From NCBI GenBank assembly GCA_028455995.1, contig JABELC010000005.1:310001-374000 (forward strand): a stretch of 64,000 nt of DNA, in the 5' to 3' direction. This document shows positions 22,375 to 32,742 of the stretch, in pieces; the stretch's first letter is position 1, and each line of letters begins with the position of its first letter. The notes below the pieces were generated by a model that was not told the DNA's origin, searched no databases, and saw only the letters and a program-made list of their open reading frames with translations. Source of the DNA: Scleromitrula shiraiana. Lineage: Eukaryota; Ascomycota; Leotiomycetes; Helotiales; Sclerotiniaceae. Both the position numbers and the translations under genes were made by a program.

Positions 22375-24578
22375 TGATGATGAGTTCTAGACTGAATTGG
22401 TTAAATGGTCATATGGGTGTGCTCGGTAGCTGTGTAGTTAGTTATCTGCCATCCCAACTATCCCATCCTCGCGCTACATGTAATGTTTGTTGTCAGCTTG
22501 AAAAAAAAGAAATGTAGATAAAGATATCGGTGTTTAATCTCCCCTGCTTTTCTACTTTTCCTCGCGATCTAGACTCGAGATTATTCCTTACCCCTCATCT
22601 GAAGCATCATAATCACAATCATGATCATGATCACAATCGCAAACGAGGAAATAATCCGAAAATGCGGTATCAATCCATCCATATATTTATAGCGGGGTGA
22701 AAATAATTAGTTATTCATCCACACACCTGACACAAGTAGAGTGGTCAGACTCATTCGTGATTTCACTTGAAAGAGATAGAGAGAGAGATGGAGTATTCAT
22801 TCCATGCTGCTATTTATTGATTTATTCTGGTTCCAGAACAAGACACAGAAAGGGACGGGATTAATTCCCCGCTTCCCATCAAGTTATTAGATCTTTTTTT
22901 TTTTTTTTTTTTGACAAGTATGCGTATGATGTGTTCTCAAAAATGATAACAAATAGATGATGTGAAGGGATTTTTTTCTAGAACCTTCGGATGCTATACT
23001 GATGTGGAGGATGAAGTTTGAATGAGGTGGTTGGTCGATTTACGATTATTTGTTAAAGCATTGTTGGTTGAATTGAATTGAATGGAATTCACTTTTACTA
23101 TCATCACATCATGTACTTTCTACAATCAATATCAACCACCAAAAACCGTTGAAACGAATGAATAAGTGAATCAATCATTCACTCTACCCAAGTGAGGTAC
23201 CGCCATACCGGTAATTGCGCATTCTTCGCTGAAGAAAATTCTCTTCACTATTTTGAATTTTTCACCTCGATTATTTTTTTTTTCTCTTCCTCAATGAGCA
23301 AAATAAGCGAAAATTCGCCAAAAAGGGGTCTCAATAAGATTGCTCAATAGAGTGCTCAATAGAATTTCGTTTCTTTTGTCTAGATCTATATTTATCGATA
23401 ACAAGTAGTTTGGAGGTCTGGATGTGTAGTTATATCTTCATTTTTTCTTTGAATGGGACTTTTGGAAGAGGAGAACTTAAGGGGAGCGCGGAAAGTGAAC
23501 CGTTTTTAGGGGGGGGTGGATTTATTTTTGGGATGAGGGATTGATAGGGGTGGAATGGGAGGGTGCAGTTATATCTTCATGAATTCCTTTTATGATGTCT
23601 GGATTTCTTTAAATGGGGATTTTGGAAGAAGGGAATTTGAGGGGAGGGCGGAAAGTGAACCGCTTGTTATTTTTATTTTTTATTTTTTGATTTTTGTGAT
23701 GAGGATACGGGATTCATAGGAGAGTGGGTATTTTATACTACTTTATGTCCGGGGAGATGGAAGAGAGTGGGGAGTCTGTTGAGGGAAAAAAATTCCGCAA
23801 TGATGCATATGTACTATGCAGGTAGTCATCCCGCAATTAAAGAACCACGTTGTCAATTGCTTTGCTAGATTGCCTAATGGATATTCACTTCATTCTTTCT
23901 CTTCAAATTTTCGTTGGAAAATTTTTGATATTACTTGCTTGGCGAGCATCAGATTTTTCCACGTTGTTGATAGAGAAGTCGATGGGTTTGTTATCGCAAT
24001 TCGAATCTATATCGTGGTAGTAATTATAGGATTATTCACTTCATGTATCCATCCATCCATCCATCCATCCATCCATCCATATAGCAAATTCATCTTCCCG
24101 CTCTCTTTGTTGGCTCTCCATAAACCCCTTCTCTTCCATACCTCTACTCACTCTTTTCTATTCAAACACCAAATAGGAAATACATCATCCTCCTCAATAG
24201 AATAAAAGAAACACCACTCTTCAACATCGCAATTCCCAACCTCAAAGAAAAATCTCTTTCTATCCCTAACCCTCCCTTCATCCATTCATTCCGCTCTCCA
24301 AATTTCTATTTCCATCCTCCTCCTCCAAAGAAAGAAAACCACTGAACAACACCAACCTCAAAAATCGTCTATAAATCACCTCATCCAATCCCCCCATTCC
24401 ATCTTTTTTTCCCTCTCCTTCTCTTTCCTCCTTACCTTCAATTCACACACACTTCGATTTCTACATTCATTCTTTGAATTTTCAAATCCCCACAATCACT
24501 ACAGGAATCTTTTTACATTCCACCCTTCAATTTTACTTTTCAACAACACAAAAAAACACAACAAAAAAACAAATCAAA
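21782..24578. other. Intergenic: promoter side of the pheromone gene, repeat-rich
   Basis: Holds GATCGATC repeats at about 21888-21907, CAGACAGA repeats near 21.97-22.0 kb, CTTTA/CTTCA pentamers at about 22137-22236, (GAA)n near 22352, poly-T at about 22892-22911, a diverged tandem duplication at 23428-23740 and (CATC)n at about 24046-24080. From about 24.2 kb it becomes C/T-rich, as expected of a strong fungal promoter and 5' leader. Confidence 0.6.
23428..23740. repeat. Diverged two-copy tandem duplication, period about 140 bp
   Basis: Copy 1 runs from GTTATATCTTCATTTTTTC near 23428; copy 2 from GTTATATCTTCATGAATTC near 23568. Both contain TTTGGAAGA, then CGGAAAGTGAACCG, then GATGAGG...GGGATT(G/C)ATAGG in the same order. 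Function unknown; it lies about 0.9-1.1 kb upstream of the pheromone ATG. Confidence 0.7.
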
Positions 24579-25946
24579 ATGAAGTTCACAGACGCAATCG
24601 CAGTCGCTATCATCGCTACCACCGCTTCTGCGGCCGCTATCCCAGAGCCATGGTGCGGACTCCCAGGACAACCATGCAAGCGCGAACCCGCCCCAGAGCC
24701 ATGGTGCGGACTCCCCGGACAACCATGCAAGCGCGAGCCCGCTGCTGAAGCTTGGTGCGGACTCCCCGGTCAACCATGCAAGCGTGAAGCCGAGCCCCGT
24801 TGCGGACTCCCAGGACAACCATGCAAGCGCTCCCCCGCCCCAGAGCCATGGTGCGGACTCCCCGGTCAACCATGCAAGCGCGAGGCCAAGTGCGGTCTCC
24901 CCGGCCAACCCTGCAAGCGTGAAGCTCTCCCAGAGCCATGGTGCGGACTCCCCGGCCAACCATGCAAGCGCGAGGCACTCCCCGCCGCGTGGTGTGGACT
25001 CCCCGGACAACCATGCAAGAGATCTCCTCTTGCTGCCCCCGAGGCCGAGGCCTGGTGCGGACTCCCTGGTCAACCATGCCGTAAGGTTCGTCGTGCTGCA
25101 GAGGCATTGGCTGAGGCTATGGCTGAGCCCGTCGCTGAGGCTTGGTGTGGTCTCCCTGGACAACCATGCAAGCGTGACAACAAGGAGGTTGAGGCTCGTT
25201 GCAACATGGTTGGTGGTGCTTGCTACGAGGCTAAGCGTTTGGCTAGAGATTTGGCTGCTGTCACTGCCTCTACCACTGATGATGAGGCTGTTTACCTTGA
25301 GCAACTTGGTGTTGAGACTCGTGAGGGTAGGTTTACTTTTTTTTTCTTCTATTCCTTCCATTCCCTTCTTTTCCTTTCCTTTCCTTTCCTTTCCTTTCCT
25401 ACCTTTCTATAACTTAACTTGAAGAATCATATACTAACAATCATCACTATAGTCTCCGACCTCAAGGCCCGTGAGGCAGCTGCCTGGTGCGGACTTCCAG
25501 GACAACCATGCAAGCGCGCCGCCGAGGCCAATGCCGAAGCCTGGTGCGGACTTCCAGGACAACCATGCAAGCGCGAGGCCGAAGCCCGATGTGGACTCCC
25601 CGGCCAACCATGCAAGCGCGATGCCGAAGCCTGGTGCGGACTCCCCGGCCAACCATGCAAGGTCAAGCGTGAGGCCGATGCCGAAGCCGAAGCTTGGTGC
25701 GGACTCCCAGGACAACCATGCCGCATGGTTCGTCGTGCAGCTGAAGCCATGGCCGAGGCCCTTGCCGAGCCCACTGCTGAGGCTTGGTGCGGACTCCCAG
25801 GCCAACCATGTAAGCGCGAGGCGCTTGCCGAGGCCGAGGCTAACGCCGAGGCGTGGTGTGGACTTCCTGGACAACCTTGCCGCAAGGCTAAGCGTGATGC
25901 TTTCGCGCTTGCGTACGCTGCTGATATTGCTCTTGCCCAATTGTAA
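24579..25946 (+). CDS. ppg1: Alpha-factor-type mating pheromone precursor with 17 core repeats
   Basis: Two exons, 24579-25326 and 25453-25946, join in frame to 413 residues. ATG 24579 starts a signal peptide (MKFTDAIAVAIIATTASAAA). After it come 17 copies of CGLPGQPC: 10 in exon 1 and 7 in exon 2. Fourteen are preceded by Trp (WCGLPGQPC), two by Arg and one by Lys. Most end in Lys-Arg, the Kex2 site; variants end in RKVRR, KVKR, RMVRR or RKAKR. Spacers are Glu-Ala, Asp-Ala and X-Pro rich, suited to Ste13-like dipeptidyl aminopeptidase trimming. A degenerate unit, RCNMVGGAC, closes the exon 1 array. This is the architecture of ascomycete alpha pheromone precursors, whose mature peptide activates the Ste2/Pre-2 receptor during mating. 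The core closely resembles the WCGRPGQPC type I recall from Sclerotinia and Botrytis. A RiPP precursor is the main alternative. Confidence 0.93.
24651..25880 (+). repeat. Coding repeat array of the pheromone precursor
   Basis: Unit TGGTGCGGACTCCC-GG-CAACCATGCAAG recurs with only third-position differences; spacer lengths range from about 6 to 70 nt. The array is split by the intron 25327-25452. Near-identical units produce long artefactual open frames on the other strand and in other frames. Confidence 0.95.
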
Positions 25947-27269
25947 ATCATTCATACATGCAGGCGAGCGGGTATGCAGGAGTTGAGATGAGATGATGAC
26001 GAACGAACGATTATGACAATTTAGAATAGATTAGACGGATGGGATTCGATAGACTGCCTTCTTTCTACCTACTGCGATGCGACCCAAAAAAAAGACGTTC
26101 TTCTTCTTTCTTCAACAACCATACTTTTATTGGAACTTTTTCCAAATTACTTTCATTTACATTTTTTCTTTACAATTTCTTTTTTATATTTCACTTCTTC
26201 AAAAACATTGGACATACATCTTATTATGTGTTCATACTTTCTATTCAATAAGGCATACTTTTGGATATCATGACGAGGATTATTATCTTCTCTTCCTTTT
26301 TTGGGGAGGGGAAAGGATTCCTTGTATTTATTTTATACTTCTTCTATACAATACAATACATTACATTACAAAATACATAGAATTTTCCTTTGAATCAAAT
26401 TGGATTGGATCGGAACGGATTGATTGATGATAGCGCTGGATTTCTTTTCTTTTCTTTTGTCTTATAAGAGATAGATAGGGATGGATGGTGGTGTTATTGA
26501 TTAGTTTTGGTTTGATTTGGTTTGATCTAGGGACTTTTTTATTTTTCCAAACTTTTATACTCTTCTATAGGGGATTTCCTGTGTTTATTTAAACATTAGG
26601 AATAAAAGACAATGTCATTTTATACGTTTCTCCCCTGATTTGATTCTTAGTCTTGGTATGCTTGTGCTGTGAGATGATGCGATGTGATGTTGTGATACTG
26701 GATATGAATGTTATTATGAATAAATGATGGGAACCTTATAGCTTGGATTGAGTCTTACTTACTTGCTTCGAGAATACATCTTCTGTATTAAGACATAGAG
26801 TTTGAGTACTCGAATGATGATGTTGAAATTAATATCTACTTTACCTGTCTACCTATCTATATAGCGCCCACCTCTCAATCCAATAAGACAATCTCGGAAA
26901 TACTTAACTAATTACATATTGAATCACCATCAACTCAAGCTATATAATTCAAGTTCCATCATCAAGTCTTGCATTCCACTTAAATAAACTCAAGAAATAT
27001 ATAGCCCGATTCTCACGAGACGAGAGTAGATGTGATGTTGTCCACCCACTAGGTCTCGTGAGATTACTTCGCTTACATAAGGCTTACCTACGTGTACATG
27101 TTAGTCAGTATACCTGGTTCCTTCCTTTTTCGGGTTAACTTGATGTAATTAGTACTTGGTAATATTGTACATAATACATCTATCTATTTATATGAAGTAC
27201 GTACCTAAGTATTTAAGTATCGCATCAAACCAGTATTTCACGTCGGGACAGAGTGTACTGGAATAAAAT
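25947..27269. other. Intergenic: pheromone 3' region and monooxygenase promoter
   Basis: T-rich 3' region just after the pheromone stop, then AT-rich spacer. No gene, RNA or element is recognised. Confidence 0.55.
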
Positions 27270-29215
27270 ATGAATGATTACGAAATCATCGTAATAGGCG
27301 CCGGTAAGTTCATTCTGTTTAACTGCACATCTATTCCCCCATAACCCATCCTAAATAGCATACCTGTATACTGTCTATATACATTTGACTAATCGACCCC
27401 TCATCCAAACCACAGGCCTAAGCGGTCTGGCCTTCGCCAAATATTACCTCGACATCCACCCCCACGCGCATCTAGCGATCCTCGAAGCCGATTCCTGTAT
27501 CGGCGGAGTATGGAGTTCCTGTTAGTCTCCCCCATCCCATCCCTCTCAACATCCAATACTAACACCCCTCCCTCCCAAAAGCACGCTCCTATGACCAATT
27601 CTGGTCGCAAAGCGGCGTCCGCATGACCGGATTTTCTCATCCTCCCATGCGCATCCCAGATGATGCGCCTAAGTATTGGGATACCTTTCCCGCGAGATAC
27701 GTGACGTCGTATTTGGAGGATTATGCGAGGGATCATGTGTATGAGGGGGAGAGCTTGGGTAGTAGAATCCGCCTAGGTTGTTCTGTTGAGAGGGTTGAAA
27801 AGGTGGATGCGAGGTGGATTGTGTATATTACGGGCCAGGAAAAGAATGTGTATACAGCGGGGAAATTAGTCGTTGCGGCGGGCCATACCTCGATCCCTAA
27901 CATGCCGTATCTAACAAATCAAGAGGAATTTGGGGGTGGTATATACCATCATAGAGAATTCGGCCACATTTCCCGCACGATATTGAAAGATGAAGAAAAT
28001 TCACGAATCGCCGTTCTAGGGGGTGGTAAATCGGCGATCGATATGGTATATCAATGCGTCAAGACAGGGAAGAAAGTCCATTGGATAATTCGTAAAAATG
28101 GAGAAGGGCCCGCTTTGCTTTTTCCGGCGGAGGCTGGGGGGAGATATAGGAATTCGGTGGAAAAGGGAGCGACGAGGTGGAATGCGTGGTTTAGTCCTTC
28201 GACTTGGATGTGGTGGATGTCTCGTTTCCTGGTCCATGGGACGGGGGTTGGACTGCGTTATTTGAGGAAGAGGATTGAGCGAGTGGATGAGTTTGTTAGG
28301 GCGAGAGCGGGGTATGAGACCAGAGAGGGAGCTTTGCCTTGTTTTCGGGATTTGGATTTTACCGGCTCGTAAGTTCACCCGTCGTTTTTTCTTTACATTG
28401 TTGTATATCAAAGAGGGAAGATTTGTTGGTAAGTTATATATAGTGCATTCTGGTGTACCGCACCCTCAGGACTAGCCCAGCATGACGACTTCTGGGACAC
28501 CATATCAAAAAACGTGCACATTCACCGTCAAGACATCAAATCCCTCCAGCCCAACACTATAATCCTAGAAGATGATACCGAGATCAAAACGGACATGTTA
28601 CTATGTGGAACAGGCTGGAAATCATCCTATTCATTCATCTCCCCCTCACTAGCAACAACCCTAGGACTTCCCCTCCCAAATACACCCGAAACACCACTCT
28701 GGGCGAATCTCCTAGAAAAAGCAGATACAGCCGTTCTTCGTAAATTTCCTCTCCTGGCTAATCCTCCTCCTTATCGTAAACCAAAGATTCTATGCACAAC
28801 TTCAAAATTATATAAGGGGATCGCACCCCTGGAAGATCCCTCGGTTATCTTTCTAGGCCATATCAATATATCAAATTCGTTCCGCACAGCAGAAGCGCAA
28901 GCAATCTGGAGCACGGCGTACTTCGACGGGAGGATTAGGAAAGGGTTAGAGGAGAGGAGGAGGGATGTTGCGTATATGAATGCTTTTTCGAAGAGGAGAT
29001 ACCCGTCGAAAGGAGATAGGGGTGATTGTATCTTTTGGGAGTTGATTTGGTATACAGATCGTCTATTGGAGGAGGTGGGGGTGAGGGGGTGGAAGTATGG
29101 GAGAAGAGGGGAGGGGAGGTGGTGGGAGAGGTGGGTAGATTATTGGGTGGGGCCGCGCTTGGCGAGTGATTTTAGGGGGGTCGCGGATGAGTATAGGACG
29201 TTGAGTGGATTTTAA
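27270..29215 (+). CDS. FAD-dependent monooxygenase (FMO/Baeyer-Villiger-like)
   Basis: Proposed exons are 27270-27303, 27416-27520, 27582-28368, an 8-nt microexon 28421-28428 and 28470-29215, giving 559 residues. The FAD-binding GxGxxG is formed across the first splice (residues 10-15, GAGLSG). An FMO-type signature FxGxxxHxxxF is seen in FGGGIYHHREF, and the NADPH-binding motif is VLGGGKSAID. Such enzymes insert one oxygen into N, S or carbonyl carbons. Without the microexon the only good donor at 28369 and acceptor at 28469 put the last exon out of frame; with it the product reads TGSFVGLAQHDDFWDTISKN, which fits. The substrate is unknown. The gene lies 1.3 kb downstream of the pheromone precursor, same strand. 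Confidence 0.85.
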
Positions 29216-29751
29216 TGGATGGGTTAGTAAAGAAGAAAAAGATGTCAACTTAAAACACATGATCAACACATGTTACATAAGATCCCCGAGAAACGGTCGA
29301 AGAACAGTGACTCAAAAACAAGAAAAATAGCTTGAAATAGATATCACAAGATTGAGGGCCATAGTGGTATTTTTTTGATAATTCGTAAATTTCTTCGGCA
29401 ACAAGAATTCCTGATAGTCAATACTGGGAATTTCAACCTAATTCAAAACATAAGATCCTTCAAAACAAGATTTTAACCCTCCAGGCTTTGTGCAATTTTG
29501 AGACGCTAGAATGTGAAAAATTGTCAGATAGATCTCAGACATAACGTTTTTCGTTACTGCAGCGGATAGTGGGACATATCATAAAGTCTCTCATTGGATA
29601 CTCTCTTCAAAATCTCGGATCCACTCATCATACCCATGCTCAAATCACTCATCCTCATCCTCGTCAATCAGAGGCTTTGCACAAGTAATTCTATTACCTC
29701 CTCATCATCATCATCCAAATTTCTAACTCCTATGCCTTCAATTGCCCTACA
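29216..29751. other. Convergent intergenic spacer
   Basis: 3' side of the monooxygenase and 3' side of the ankyrin relic. No feature is seen beyond short (ATC)n near 29.7 kb. Confidence 0.5.
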
Positions 29752-32742
29752 CTAATCCTCAGACATCACATCCTTTGCTAATAGTTCAGCATGCATTCTC
29801 TCAGGCCAGCGAGTCCGAATGTACTCTGAGAGTGGGATCCCTAAGCTTTCAAATTCCTCCATGGATTCCTTTACTAGTGTATCTAGCCGTTCTACCATAG
29901 ACGACTCCTCTTCATGAACCTCCGCGACTTCAGCGGGATCTATTATCCGGATTGATTTCAGCCCAACTCCGCCATCCGAAGCTGTGCTGAGGGTTCAGAC
30001 TACACCAATTCCATGATGTATATGCCTACAACTTGGTCAACTCAAAATCTTCAAAATTGTTGAAATAAGCATCAAATTCCACACACATAAGGGGTGTAAG
30101 TCCTTCCCATTCGATATTGACATTTTCGAACCCCAAATTATACCAAGCCTCTGCCTGAGTCGAACTTAAGGAACTTATATGGAATACACTACCAGGTAAT
30201 TCTTTCCGTTCGTCCAATTCAAGAATTCCAAACTTTTGATAGATATTGATATGATGTTCCTGACAGTATGCGGAAATTGACCTTGCTTTAAAGATGGTAG
30301 CTTCAAAGTTATTCAGGTGAAGCGATTCAATCAGATCTTTTGGTAGGTTCAGAAGCGCAAAATCATGTAATTGGTGGCACCGCTTCATAATTGACTGATT
30401 TACGAAATCTCGTACAAGAGGTGATGGTGAGGGGTCAGCAACCAATACACGATTAACCCACATATCTCTCAGTTCTAGAAGCTTCATAGATTCAATACAC
30501 CCAACAGCGATCGCGTAGTCAAGTAATGAATCCGATGAAGCAAATTGAAAGAACGGATTATCATCATGTAATATACAATCGTCCGCGATCCTTAGAAGTA
30601 GTTCAAGACTCTCCGGCCATCCAATCGCCAATAGTAATGGCGTTTGTCCGAAGATATTTCGCTCTGTTCCAAGTAATTTGTGCGTTCTCTTTGAAGTATA
30701 TCGCGAATTTGAGATAGATCTCGCCTCAATATTGCTATAGATAAGATACCGCAGTCTGCAGCTATTTTCTATGAGAATCAACTTGTAAATGTATCATGTG
30801 TCAAGTACATACCATACGCAAGATCCGAATGTGTTCTCAGTATTCCGACCATTAGCAGCGTACACAAAAGTGACTGAAATCGTGTAGCATAATCGCATTT
30901 AAAGAGTCGAAGGATATCGACTGTTGCTTGCAGACCTTGATGGGCACACCTGAGCAGTACATCTGACAACTTCTCTCAATTATCTATGGCTTGGAATACT
31001 GTTTCCGTGTCAGCCGAACCAGGAATAGAAACAAAATAACCCCTTACGTAGATGTTAGTATAATACTATTAATACAACGAATACTTCTAGAATACCTTGG
31101 TAAGTCGTTACCAATGAATTCTTCTATATCGATGATACCCATGTCTGGGAACCCTTTAAATAGTTCCCACAACAGTTCATGATTGCGCCTACCTAAATTG
31201 GTTGTAAAACATGATTATTTTCTTAACGCTTCAGTACAGATTATACAAGCATGGATTTGATAGGATTATGTTTTTGATTTTTGTCAAATCAGAGTAATAA
31301 ACCATAATAATAAAATGGATAATTTACGCAGAAAATACTTCGGCCATTCAGTCTTACATTCTAGGGTGATGCTTGCCTAGTTTAGAAAACTATTCTCAGA
31401 TCGCAAAGAAAGTCTTTAGGTATAACTCTTTCAAAATTCCCATAATACCTGTTTGGGACAAAATGCTTCCGATAAACCCTGAACGAAGGCGAGTCACGAG
31501 AAACTACTCGTCTGACATTCAATGAAAGGTGATAGTTTTCCTCCTAGTAAAGCATTATACGGTGATTTGTCAAGCTCCAAAGAGCCAAGAATGAGGTATC
31601 TTAAGATGTTCCAACGAAAGCGGTACGTGATATGTTTCCTGGATATGTACCACATCGAACAATGACGATCATGAATGACTGAATGGTTTTCCATGTACAG
31701 ACCAAACTTTTTGTAATGAATGTTCAAGCTCCAACTATACGATGGATCTGAGTGACTTTTTGCCGACTTATTGAGGCAAGTACAATTTACCAACTGGGCC
31801 AAACTTCTCTTGCCAGACTTCTTCTGTTTTCCTCGAAATTGAGAGATTCGAAAGTGAGTCTTGTCTAGTGCCACATGTCATGAGCTGTTGTATTTGCTGT
31901 AAATATTGTATTATATTCGTGATTTCCGAGGCATTTTACAACGCATGTGTTTGATGCTCCTTCCTAAACATTGCCAAGTCAGCCGTAGTAACTTGAAACT
32001 GAGACGTAAGATTCAATGAAGATTCATGTATCTTATTTTCTAAAGAAACACTCGAAGAATTGACGAAAGTGTTTATAGACATTGTCATTTCTGTTAGGGA
32101 GTTGGCGTGTGTTGAAGAATTGTGGTTCTGGTTGCTTATGATTGAGTCGGCGATTTTCGTTGCAGTATTTTGCATCTCATCAATCAACTTCTGATGCCTT
32201 TGATTATCCTCATGGCGAAAATCTTGCGTGTCTTTTATCCCAAAAACAATAAGATCACTAATTGAGAGTCAGTACATGAGTAAAGCTTTACAACTCGTGG
32301 GGATTTGCATGTTCAATAACCCGAAAGCCGCATCAACATTGCCTCGAAACGCAACCACTATATCCTTTAATTCTTCCAGGACATCTCTCTGAAAAGTAAA
32401 CTTCAGTTTTTGTATTACATTCTTTACATGCTCCCTCTTTGTTGCCGCCTTCCCGACTGTATATTTATTGCAGATTCTCGCAGCCTTGTCGATTTGGTCC
32501 TCGCATGCCTTTCGATATGAAAGTACCTTATAGGCCTTGATATAGTGAAACAACAACACCATAGATTGGGAAAAAAAATAAGATGATTGAAAGAGTTGAT
32601 CAAAACTCATGAGGCTGGCGCCGGCCAAAGAGAGTGTGCTTCGCGGAGACTGTGCCGGCAGGAAATTGACTGGACATAGTGATGTATGCGTATGCGTCCA
32701 ATTTGATGCAACCATATGATTAGATTCTGCGGTATCAACCAA
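29752..32742 (-). pseudogene. Decayed STAND-type/ankyrin-domain gene
   Basis: Read from 32742 downward, the N-terminal segments (32742-32269, 32187-31936) are helical and resemble the fungal STAND N-terminal region (KDIVVAFRGNVDAAFGLL; LTEMTMSINTFV). A middle domain (31874-31494) has KFGLYMENHSVIHDRHC and RFRWNILRYLILG. The C-terminal part has an ankyrin-like block (NIFGQTPLLLAIGWPESLELLL). Its last exons splice cleanly: ...-30813, 30768-30033 and 29986-29752, ending RMHAELLAKDVMSED. Disabling lesions are visible. The frame shifts by one near 31511 (SPFIEC to RRVVSRDSPSF), shifts again near 31045 (INSIILTST to VRGYFVSIPGSADTETVFQAIDN), and an in-frame TGA lies at 30978-30976 just before EKLSDVLLRC. 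I could not join the N-terminal pieces in phase either. Intact relatives are predicted in related fungi but were not searched. Confidence 0.65.

Noticed and set aside
24579..25946. Interpretation of the repeat precursor as a dikaritin RiPP precursor
   Set aside because: The core has the Trp-Cys...Gln-Pro-Cys pattern of alpha pheromones and X-Ala/X-Pro spacers; RiPP status is kept only as a hypothesis in the neighbourhood finding.
24533..25955. Long open frames on the minus strand and in a second plus frame across the pheromone gene (up to 273 codons)
   Set aside because: They mirror the repeated core units, have no signal or domain logic, and arise because the repeats lack stops in several frames.
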